A DNA stretch of 32,409 nucleotides from a virus: IMG/VR virus record IMGVR_UViG_3300044940_000526, positions 1-32,409 of that record; one strand, 5' to 3'. The notes under the pieces were generated by a model. The model saw only the letters and a program-made list of their open reading frames with translations. It made no database searches and had not been told where the DNA came from. Both the position numbers and the translations under genes were made by a program. How positions within the stretch are numbered: the stretch's first letter is position 1; each line of letters begins with the position of its first letter. Shown one piece after another: positions 21,451 to 27,622 of the stretch.

Positions 21451-22407
21451 ATGCCCCGCGCGATCGGCGCCAACTGCCGCGTCCACATGTTCCCGGAGAC
21501 GGTCTATGGCACCGCGCCCGGCGGCAACTGGCGGCGCATGCCCTTCCTCTCGGTGGACCTCGGCGCCGAGCAGCCGCTGCTCGACAACGCGATCATCGGC
21601 GCGGGCAACAACCGCGACGCGGCGGCGCCCTTCCTCGATACCGTCACCGTGCAGGGGCAGGCGGTCGTGCCCGTCGATCAGATCAACATCGGCCACTGGC
21701 TGCGGCTGCTGCTCGGCGCTCCGACGACGACCGGCACCTCGCCGAACTTCATCCATACCTTCGGGTCCGGCGCCGCGACGCTGCCCTCGAATGCCATCGA
21801 GATCGCCTATCCGGACGTGCCGAGCTTCGAGGTGTGCACAGGCGTCCGGGCGAACAGCCTCGAAATCGACTTCTCGCCGACCGGCCCCGCGACGGCGATC
21901 TTCGGCCTGATGGCGCAGGGCAGCGTGCGCGCCGGCACGACCGGCGCCGGCACGCCGACGAGCGCGACCATCACCCTGTTCAACAAGGCGCAGGGGAGCA
22001 TCCAGCGCAACGCGGCGCCGCTGGCTCAGGTCACGGCCGCGCGGCTGTCCTTCACGAACAACATGGAGGCCGTGCGCACGATCCGCGCCGACCGCCGCAT
22101 CGAGGGCGTTGATCCGGGCATCTGCCAGGCGACGGGCCAGATCACGGTCCGCTTCGAGAACACGACGCTTCTGACCCAGGCCCAGGACGGCACGGCAGCG
22201 GAGTTCGCCCTGGCCTACACGATCAACGCCAACCGCAGCCTGACCTTCACCCTGCACGAGGTCTACCTGGCGCTGGCCAGGACCCCGATCGAGGGGCCGG
22301 CCGGGGTGGAGGCGAGCTTCGAGTTCCGCGCGGCATTCAACGCCACCGCCACCCGCATGATGACCGTGGCGCTCAGGAACGATCAGGCCGGCACGGTCTA
22401 TTCGTGA
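21451..22407 (+). CDS. Phage major tail tube protein
   Basis: A 318-residue tail tube protein whose rings form the channel of the non-contractile tail. It begins with the typical RAIGANCRVHMFPETVYGTAPGG, then MPFLSVDLGAEQPLLDNAIIGAGNNRD, and shows the beta-rich body GANSLEIDFSPTGPATAIFGLMAQGS-like and LSFTNNMEAVRTIRADRRIEGVDPG, ending in MMTVALRNDQAGTVYS. The ribosome site GGGAGG is 7 bases upstream. The next plus-strand gene, the tail chaperone, is separated from it by the antisense parDE-like module. Confidence 0.9.
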   Translation: MPRAIGANCRVHMFPETVYGTAPGGNWRRMPFLSVDLGAEQPLLDNAIIGAGNNRDAAAPFLDTVTVQGQAVVPVDQINIGHWLRLLLGAPTTTGTSPNFIHTFGSGAATLPSNAIEIAYPDVPSFEVCTGVRANSLEIDFSPTGPATAIFGLMAQGSVRAGTTGAGTPTSATITLFNKAQGSIQRNAAPLAQVTAARLSFTNNMEAVRTIRADRRIEGVDPGICQATGQITVRFENTTLLTQAQDGTAAEFALAYTINANRSLTFTLHEVYLALARTPIEGPAGVEASFEFRAAFNATATRMMTVALRNDQAGTVYS

Positions 22408-22410
22408 GGA

Positions 22411-22743
22411 TCACGTCTCGCCAAACATGCCACACAGCGCGTCCTGCGGATCGCGGGCCCCGTGCAGCACCCGCAGGATCCGTGGCGGCGTCGCCGTCGC
22501 CCGATAGACGATCACAAACTGGAAATCCGGCACGACGAGGAAACGCACATCCTCGGGCGCCAAGGCAGGGCGCCTGACGCCCATCTGCGGATAGGTCCCG
22601 ATGCGAAGGGCGGCGGCCACGACCTGCTCGCGAAGCCGCCGCGCCGCTGCCGGATTGTCGTCGGCAATGAACGCCGCTGCTTCGGCGAGGTCGCGACGTG
22701 CCTGGGCCGACAGGATGGCCGGGCGTGGGGGCGCCGAGCTCAG
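22411..22743 (-). CDS. parE: ParE/RelE-family toxin, probable CTG start
   Basis: ParE-type toxin. Only a GTG at 22620 gives a standard start, producing 69 residues that lack the first helices. The frame upstream encodes the missing family sequence (SAQARRDLAEAAAFIADDNPAAARRL), and the only sensible start is CTG at 22743, overlapping the antitoxin stop as CTGA and preceded by GGAAG at 8 bases. This gives 110 residues, the normal size. The rest shows TYPQMGVRRPALAPEDVRFLVV, VIVYRATATPPRILRVLHGARDP. ParE toxins poison DNA gyrase, RelE relatives cut mRNA; which applies is not decided by sequence. Its stop lies 3 bases from the tail tube stop. Confidence 0.78.
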   Translation of the reverse strand: MSSAPPRPAILSAQARRDLAEAAAFIADDNPAAARRLREQVVAAALRIGTYPQMGVRRPALAPEDVRFLVVPDFQFVIVYRATATPPRILRVLHGARDPQDALCGMFGET

Positions 22744-23012
22744 CGGGCGTGCTTCCGAGCCCGCTTGGCTTCCGCCTCGGCGATGATCGCGTCCATTTCG
22801 CCGGCGACCTGCTCGACCTCGAACCAGCCCGTCTCGTCAGCCTCGCGCTCCGCGGCTTCGAGCATGCGCGTGAAAGCCGCGCGCCTCTCCTCCTGGTGCT
22901 GCAGCAATCGCAACGCCGCGCGCATGACCTCGCTCACACTGCCATAGCGCCCAGAGGCCACGCAGCGCTCCGCAAAGCCTTCGAGCTCGGGCGTCAGGCT
23001 GACATTCGGCAT
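22740..23012 (-). CDS. parD: ParD-family antitoxin (ribbon-helix-helix)
   Basis: A 90-residue antitoxin. The N-terminal ribbon-helix-helix DNA-binding domain shows as VSLTPELEGFAERCVASGRYGSVSEVMRAALRLLQHQEE (about 4-42). The C-terminal helices (RAAFTRMLEAAEREADETGW) wrap the toxin. The start is ATG with AGGACGG closely upstream. A 9-bp inverted repeat lies 17 bases upstream, a likely self-regulatory operator. It shares its last bases with the CTG of the toxin. The neighbours are the convergent tail tube and the divergent tail chaperone. Confidence 0.9.
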   Translation of the reverse strand: MPNVSLTPELEGFAERCVASGRYGSVSEVMRAALRLLQHQEERRAAFTRMLEAAEREADETGWFEVEQVAGEMDAIIAEAEAKRARKHAR

Positions 23013-23029
23013 TCCGTCCTCGTGCTCGT

Positions 23030-23052
23030 GCCATGTCAGACTTTGACATGGC
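23030..23052. promoter_or_regulatory. Inverted repeat, likely ParD operator
   Basis: GCCATGTCA (23030-23038) and TGACATGGC (23044-23052) form a perfect 9-bp inverted repeat with a 5-base centre. It lies in the 70-base gap between the divergent parD and tail chaperone genes. Ribbon-helix-helix antitoxins bind such palindromes, so autoregulation is likely, and binding could also affect the adjacent phage gene. No convincing -10 element was found for either direction. Confidence 0.6.
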
Positions 23053-23082
23053 GGGGGTGCATTTCAAGTCCGGAGACCTCCT

Positions 23083-23460
23083 ATGCTCACCCTCGACCTC
23101 CCGACCGAGCCGTACTGGATCGACCTCGCGCGCGGCGTGCGGGTCGAGATCAGGCCCGTGGACACCGCCATCATGGCGGCGGCCCAGGCCGCGGCGGCAC
23201 GCCGCCTCGGCGCCATGCGCGCCGCCGATCCCGATCTCGATCCCGACCTCGCGCGCGGGCTCGCCTTCGCGCTGCTCTGCAAGGGCCTCGCCCGGCACGC
23301 CATCACCGCCTGGGAGGGCGTCGGCGACGCGGCCGGCAAGCCGCTGCCTCTCACGCCCGAGGCGGCCGAGCGACTGATGGACCTCGACGACATGGCCTCC
23401 TCCTTCTGGGACGCGATTTCCCGTCCGCTGGCGGCGGTGGCGTCCGAGGGAAACGGCTGA
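23083..23460 (+). CDS. Tail assembly chaperone (gpG-like)
   Basis: A 125-residue protein equivalent to lambda gpG, the short form of the tail assembly chaperone that coats the tape measure. It is mostly helical after LTLDLPTEPYWIDLARGVRVEIRPVD, with AAAQAAAARRLGAMRAADPD, LAFALLCKGLARHAITAWEGVGD and ERLMDLDDMASSFWDAISRP. The last codons, GGA AAC GGC TGA, contain the slippery heptamer G GGA AAC in the correct phase. The position right before the tape measure and the overlapping -1 frame extension support the assignment. GGAG precedes the ATG by about 5-8 bases. Confidence 0.82.
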   Translation: MLTLDLPTEPYWIDLARGVRVEIRPVDTAIMAAAQAAAARRLGAMRAADPDLDPDLARGLAFALLCKGLARHAITAWEGVGDAAGKPLPLTPEAAERLMDLDDMASSFWDAISRPLAAVASEGNG

Positions 23461-23494
23461 GGGGCCGCGCCGAATGGCATTTCGGCGTTGGCCC
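23448..23494 (+). promoter_or_regulatory. Programmed -1 ribosomal frameshift signal (slippery site plus stem-loop)
   Basis: The heptamer GGGAAAC (23448-23454) is in the X XXY YYZ phase of the tail chaperone frame. After a 7-base spacer a stem-loop begins: outer arm GGGCC (23462-23466) with GGCCC (23490-23494), and inner arm CGCCGAA (23468-23474) with TTCGGCG (23481-23487) around a 6-base loop. The lambda G/GT site is the closely related GGGAAAG. Shifting at this point joins the gpG-like protein to the extension ending at 23798. Confidence 0.85.
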
Positions 23495-23798
23495 GGAATA
23501 CTGCCGTGGCTGCGCTGGCTTGCAACGCGACTGCGGCATCCAATGCCCGTACGCCGTCCACGCCCCCGCCAGTGCCGAAGCCGCCGCCGTCTGGCGGGCG
23601 GGAACGGCGGCGGCGAGGATCGGGCCGGCGGGGCTCGAGGTCGATGTGGCCGGCGCCGTCGCGCTGGCCGCGGCGGCCGGTGTCACCGGATGGGCGGCGG
23701 CCGAGATGATCGCGGCGTTCCGCGAGGGCGTGGACCTGGGGCAGGCGGCCCGGCGCAGCCGCGCCCCGGCGGCGGATGGAGGCGGCGAGAATGGCTGA
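23454..23798 (+). CDS. Tail chaperone C-terminal extension (gpT-like), expressed by -1 frameshift
   Basis: About 114 residues in the -1 frame after the slippery site, giving a fusion of about 238 residues from 23083. It begins RLRGRAEWHFGVGPEYCRGCAG, then has four cysteines in the pattern CxxC-x6-CxxxC that could bind metal, and ends with a helical GVTGWAAAEMIAAFREGVDLGQAARRSR. There is no start codon with a ribosome site for independent translation. In lambda the equivalent GT form is made at a few percent and binds the tape measure while recruiting tail tube subunits. The end overlaps the tape measure start by 8 bases. Confidence 0.8.
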   Translation, partial: RLRGRAEWHFGVGPEYCRGCAGLQRDCGIQCPYAVHAPASAEAAAVWRAGTAAARIGPAGLEVDVAGAVALAAAAGVTGWAAAEMIAAFREGVDLGQAARRSRAPAADGGGENG

Positions 23799-24654
23799 CG
23801 CCACCCGGCGCGTCTCCGTCCGGCTGTCGCTCGATGACGGCGCGCGCGTCAAGCAGGGCATGCGCGAGATCGGCGAGGCCGGCGACCGCGAGCTCAAGCG
23901 CATCAAGGACGGGGCCGATCGCGCCTCGCAGTCCCTGCGGCTTCTCGATGCGGCGACGCGCGCGCTCTCCTTCCTCGGCGTGGCGGCCGGTCTGCGCGCG
24001 CTGGTCACGGCCGGCGATCAGCTTGCCGCGTCCATGGGTCGGCTCACGAACGCACTCGGCAGCGTCGAGCGGGCCGGCGAGGTCTATGAGGCCCTCTACA
24101 GGGACGCCTTGCAGACCGGCGTGGCGGTGCGCGAGAGCGCCGAAACCTTCAGCCGCTTCTCCATCGCGGCGCGCGAGATCGGCGCGACTGCGGAAGAGGT
24201 GCTCCGGCTCGTCACCGGCCTGCAACGGCTTGCGATCTCCTCCGGCGCCAGCACGCAGGAAATCCAGGGCAGCACGCAGCAGCTCGCGCAGGCGCTCGCC
24301 TCCGGCGTCCTGCAAGGCGACGAGCTTCGCAGCATCCTCGAAGGGATGCCCCGCCTTGCCCAGGGTCTCGCGCGCGAGCTCGGCGTCTCCATCGGCGAGC
24401 TTCGCAAGATGGGGAGCGAGGGCAAGCTCACCGCCGATACGGTGTTCCCGGCGCTGCTTCGCGCGGTCGAGCGCGTCAACGGGGAGTTCGACCGCGCGCC
24501 GCTTTCGGTCGGACGCGCCTTCGGGCAGTGGCGGCCGCGGCCGACCAGTGCCTCGCGCGACTGGATCAGGCGATCGGCCTGTCGAGCCGTCTCGCGCAAG
24601 GGCTTTCGGCCGGGGCGTGGGCGCTCGACACCGTGCGGCGCGGGGCGGGGCTGA
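23791..24654 (+). CDS. Tail tape measure protein, N-terminal part (frameshifted near 24526)
   Basis: N-terminal portion of the tape measure that sets tail length. It shows the usual domain: DATRRVSVRLSLDDGARVKQGMREIGEAGDRELKRI, then LSFLGVAAGLRALVTAGDQLAASMGRLTNALGSVERAGEVYEALYRDALQTGVAVRESAETFSRF-like (about 55-125), STQEIQGSTQQLAQALASGVLQGDELRSILEGMP and TADTVFPALLRAVERVNGEF. The ATG at 23791 has GGAGG upstream. From about 24526 this frame becomes Arg/Ser nonsense, while family sequence continues in the -1 frame; one extra G in the run at 24527-24531 would give FGQVAAAADQC. True sense here therefore ends near 24526. Confidence 0.86.
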   Translation: MADATRRVSVRLSLDDGARVKQGMREIGEAGDRELKRIKDGADRASQSLRLLDAATRALSFLGVAAGLRALVTAGDQLAASMGRLTNALGSVERAGEVYEALYRDALQTGVAVRESAETFSRFSIAAREIGATAEEVLRLVTGLQRLAISSGASTQEIQGSTQQLAQALASGVLQGDELRSILEGMPRLAQGLARELGVSIGELRKMGSEGKLTADTVFPALLRAVERVNGEFDRAPLSVGRAFGQWRPRPTSASRDWIRRSACRAVSRKGFRPGRGRSTPCGAGRG

Positions 24655-25931
24655 TGACAGAGAGCGAGCGCGTCGCCGACATGCGCGCGCAGCGCGACGC
24701 CATCGCGGCCGAAATCCGGCGCCTGGAGCAGGAGGCCGAGCGCCCGCCGCCGCGACGCGGCACGATCCGTCGCGGGCTGACGGGCATCGCGGAGCGCCAG
24801 GCCGGCGTCGATCGCGCGCGCCGTCTCGAGGAGCTTCGCCAGCAATACCGCGAACTGAACGAGGAGATCGAGCGCCAGGAGCGGGAGGCCGCCGAGCGCT
24901 CCGAGGCCGAGCGGGAGGCGGCGGCGCAGCGCGCGGCCGAGGCGCGTCGTCGTCGAGCAGAGCAGGATGTCACGGAGCTTCGCCGGAAGCTCGAAGCCGA
25001 GTTCCGCATCCAGGAGGAGTTCGAGGAACGCATCCGTCGCCTGCGCGAAGCCGAAAGCTCAGGCGCCATCGACGCGGCGGAGCGGCAGCGTCTGGAAGCC
25101 CTGGCGACGCGCGAGCGCGACGAGGCCCTGCGCCGCCTGGAAGGCTCCGTCCGTCGCGTCACGGCGGCGCAGCGCGAGAACCGCGACGCCGAGCGCGAGA
25201 CGAACGACATCCTGCGCGAGCGCGAGCGGCTGATCCAGAACAACGAGGACGCGCAGGAGCGCTACGCCCGCCGCATGGAAAACCTCGGTCGGCTCGTCGA
25301 GCGCGTCGAAAGCATCGGGTTTCCGATCCCGGACGAGACGATCTCTCGCGAGGCCCAGGCCGCGCTGGACGAGCTTGAGCGTGCGCAGAACCGCCTGACC
25401 GACGCCACCAGCCGGACTTCGGACACGGCCCGCGAACTCGGCCTGACCTTCTCGTCGGCCTTCGAGGACGCGGTGATCCGCGGGAAGAAGTTCTCCGACA
25501 TCCTCAAGGGGATCGGCCAGGACATCGCGCGCATCATCGCGCGCCGGACGATCACGGAGCCGCTCGGCAATGCGCTGAACGGCGTTCTGTCGGGCTTGTC
25601 CTTCGGGAACGTGTTCAGCGGCATCGGCTCCTGGCTCGGCGGCCTCTTCCGCGCCGAGGGCGGGCCGATCGCCGCCGGGCAGCCCTACATCGTGGGCGAG
25701 CGCGGGCCGGAATGGTTCGTGCCGAAGCAGGCAGGCGCCGTCCTGCCGAACGGCACTTCGCCCGGCGGCACCACGATCAACACCAGCATCGCCATCGACG
25801 CCCGCGGCGCGGATGCCGGCGTCGAGGCGCGGCTGCGGATCATGGGGGCGCAGATCGCCCGGCAGGCTTCGGCGATGACGCTGGACGCCATCCGCCGCGG
25901 CGGCGCGGCCTACGAGACGGTGCGCGGATGA
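24528..25931 (+). CDS. Tail tape measure protein, C-terminal part
   Basis: Continuation of the tape measure in the -1 frame, 467 residues. It has a long charged coiled-coil region (about 50-300, rich in Glu/Arg) and a C-terminal domain typical of tape measures: TSSAFEDAVIRGKKFSDILKGIGQDIARI, FSGIGSWLGGLFRAEGGPIAAGQPYIVGERGPEWFVP, and TTINTSIAIDARGADAGVEARL. It begins with a GTG without a good ribosome site, so separate translation is unlikely. With one base restored, both parts make about 713 residues. It is coupled to the next gene by ATGA. The break probably abolishes normal tail length control. Confidence 0.86.
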   Translation: MAAAADQCLARLDQAIGLSSRLAQGLSAGAWALDTVRRGAGLMTESERVADMRAQRDAIAAEIRRLEQEAERPPPRRGTIRRGLTGIAERQAGVDRARRLEELRQQYRELNEEIERQEREAAERSEAEREAAAQRAAEARRRRAEQDVTELRRKLEAEFRIQEEFEERIRRLREAESSGAIDAAERQRLEALATRERDEALRRLEGSVRRVTAAQRENRDAERETNDILRERERLIQNNEDAQERYARRMENLGRLVERVESIGFPIPDETISREAQAALDELERAQNRLTDATSRTSDTARELGLTFSSAFEDAVIRGKKFSDILKGIGQDIARIIARRTITEPLGNALNGVLSGLSFGNVFSGIGSWLGGLFRAEGGPIAAGQPYIVGERGPEWFVPKQAGAVLPNGTSPGGTTINTSIAIDARGADAGVEARLRIMGAQIARQASAMTLDAIRRGGAAYETVRG

Positions 25932-26614
25932 CGGAATACGCCTGGCCCGCCGAGCTTCGCCCTTCCCGGCAGGTCTTCTATCTCCAACCCAACACCCTGC
26001 GCTTCGTCTCGCCGATCACCCGGCAGACCCAGGTGCTGCGGCGCGAAGGCGCCCGGTGGATCGCCGACCTCACCTTCGACCCGCTCAACGCCCGGCTGGC
26101 CGGCGTGCTGGAAGGGCTGCTCGCGGCCCTGGCTGGCTCCGTCAATACGGTCCGGCTGCGCGACTTCCGGCGGGAGTTCCGCACGGGCGATCCGCGCAGC
26201 CAGGGCGACGTGCCGACCGGCCCCTACAGCTTCACCGACAACACGATCTTCACGGACAATACCGGCCTGGTCGTCGGGTCCGGCAATCCTTCGCTCGCGG
26301 CCGGAGCGCCGCGCGGCGCGCTGCAAATCATCACGCAAGGCTGGTGGCCGAACGCGATTGCCGTGGGGGCGGGCGACTGCATCGGCCTCGGCGGGCGGCT
26401 CTACATGGCGACGGAGCGCATCGTCGCCTCGGGTGCGGGCACGGCGACCATCCCCATCGCGCCGCCGCTGCGCGCCGCCGCACCCATCGGCGAGGCGCTG
26501 GTCTTCAACAACGTGACCACCCCCATGCGCCTCGTCTCTGACGACGAGAGCGTCAACCCGACGCGCCCGGGCCGCTTCACCGCGATCTCCTGCCGCTTCG
26601 AGGAGGCCCTGTGA
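25928..26614 (+). CDS. Distal tail / baseplate protein (predicted)
   Basis: A 228-residue protein directly after the tape measure, where distal tail proteins lie. It starts EYAWPAELRPSRQVFYLQPNTLRFVSPITRQTQVL, has LDPLNARLAGVLEGLLAAL-like helical segment (about 58-75) and VRLRDFRREFRTGD, then a mostly beta region ending in FTAISCRFEEAL. The final FTAISCRFEEAL-type motif recurs in phage proteins of this place. It shares four-base overlaps with both neighbours. The role as tail-tip hub component is inferred from order; I do not recognise a named family with certainty. Confidence 0.62.
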   Translation: MTEYAWPAELRPSRQVFYLQPNTLRFVSPITRQTQVLRREGARWIADLTFDPLNARLAGVLEGLLAALAGSVNTVRLRDFRREFRTGDPRSQGDVPTGPYSFTDNTIFTDNTGLVVGSGNPSLAAGAPRGALQIITQGWWPNAIAVGAGDCIGLGGRLYMATERIVASGAGTATIPIAPPLRAAAPIGEALVFNNVTTPMRLVSDDESVNPTRPGRFTAISCRFEEAL

Positions 26615-27192
26615 CCGATCCGGCCATTCGCGCCACGCCCCGGCTTACCGATCAGGCGGCTTCCGCCGCCACGGCCCCGGTCGCCGCGCCGGTCATCCTG
26701 TGCGATCTCGACTTCGCCTCCGGCCCCTTCCGGGTCTGGACGGGTCTCGGGCAGCTCTCCTGGGCCGGCCGCGTGTTCGAAGGCATCGGGAACCTCGGCG
26801 TCATGAGCGACGTGGAGGAGACGGTCGAGCTGCGCGCCGTGCGCCTGACGCTCTCGCTCTCGCCCGTCCCGCAGTCGGTCATCGACATCGCTCTCTCCGA
26901 GCGCTCCTACCGGCTGCGGAGCGCGCGGCTGTGGCTCGCCCTGCTCGACGAGGCGGGCGGCTTCGTCGCCGACCCTTTCCCGCTCTGGGCGGGCATCATG
27001 GACACCATGGAGGTCGTGGACGGCGCGGAGCCGCGCGTCACGCTCTCCTGCGAAAGCCGCCTCGTCGATCTCGAACGCGCCGAGGTGCGCCGCTACACCG
27101 ACGCCGACCAGCAGGCCGAATACCCGGGCGACCGCTTCTTCGAGTACGTGCCGGCCCTGCAGGACGCCGAGATCAGGCTGCCGCGCCGGTGA
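26611..27192 (+). CDS. Tail tip (hub) protein, DUF2163-like position
   Basis: A 193-residue protein with a beta-rich fold: VILCDLDFASGPFRVWTGLGQLSWAGRVFEGIGNLG (about 28-63), the VEETVELRAVRLTLSLSPVP segment, LRSARLWLALLDEAGGFV, and VTLSCESRLVDLERAEVRRYTDADQQAEYPGDRFFEYVPAL. The ending resembles tail-tip proteins in which a beta-barrel carries a surface motif before the C-terminus. It corresponds in order to the DUF2163-type gene that precedes the peptidase-like gene in gene-transfer-agent-like tails. It starts with GTG overlapping the previous stop (GTGA). I call it a hub protein from context with moderate confidence. Confidence 0.62.
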   Translation: MTDPAIRATPRLTDQAASAATAPVAAPVILCDLDFASGPFRVWTGLGQLSWAGRVFEGIGNLGVMSDVEETVELRAVRLTLSLSPVPQSVIDIALSERSYRLRSARLWLALLDEAGGFVADPFPLWAGIMDTMEVVDGAEPRVTLSCESRLVDLERAEVRRYTDADQQAEYPGDRFFEYVPALQDAEIRLPRR

Positions 27193-27542
27193 AGCGGCTC
27201 CCCGACTGGCCGACCCGGCTCGCTGCGGTGCTGCGGGAGGCCGAGCATCGCCCCTTCGACGACGCGCGCTGGAACTGCGGACGCTTCGTGCTCGCCTGCG
27301 TCGAGGCCATGACCGGGCAACGCCCCTCCTGGCGCGCAGCGCCCAGCCTCGAAGCGATGGCGGCCAGCGCGGGCTTCCCGCCCATCGCGCCGGCCCTCGC
27401 GCGGCCGGGCGACGCGGTGATGGCGCCCGATCCCGATCGGCTCGGCATCGTGGTCGCGGCTGGCCGCGCCGCCTTCGTCGGGCCGCGCGGCCTCCTGCAC
27501 ATCCCCGCCGCCTCCTGCGCGGCGGCCTGGAGGATCGGCTGA
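27189..27542 (+). CDS. DUF6950 family protein (NlpC/P60-like)
   Basis: A 117-residue protein with the DUF6950 start LPDWPTRLAAVLREAEHRPFDDARWNCGRFVLACVEAMTG, in which C30 sits where NlpC/P60 cysteine peptidases have their catalytic Cys. GDAVMAPDPDRLGIVVAAGRAAFVGPRGLLHIP follows, a strand pair that normally contains the catalytic His; the expected His-Gly is replaced by LGIV, so activity is doubtful, although a His occurs later (LLHIP). In other phages the protein of this place is a tail-associated peptidoglycan peptidase. It starts with GTG overlapping the preceding stop. An 80-base gap follows. Confidence 0.75.
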   Translation: MKRLPDWPTRLAAVLREAEHRPFDDARWNCGRFVLACVEAMTGQRPSWRAAPSLEAMAASAGFPPIAPALARPGDAVMAPDPDRLGIVVAAGRAAFVGPRGLLHIPAASCAAAWRIG

Positions 27543-27622
27543 CGGCACCCTCGCGGCAGCGCGGCCGGCCGGATGTTCCAACCCCAGCGGCGCCTTCGGT
27601 CGCGATGCCGCGAGGAGCCCTC

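Noticed and set aside
24505-24545. Programmed frameshift in the tape measure gene
   Set aside because: GGGCAGTGG is not a slippery sequence and tape measures are not known to need a shift there.
24566-25243. Antisense Ser/Arg-rich frame over the tape measure
   Set aside because: It is the complement of a Glu/Arg coiled-coil coding region and has no start context or motif.
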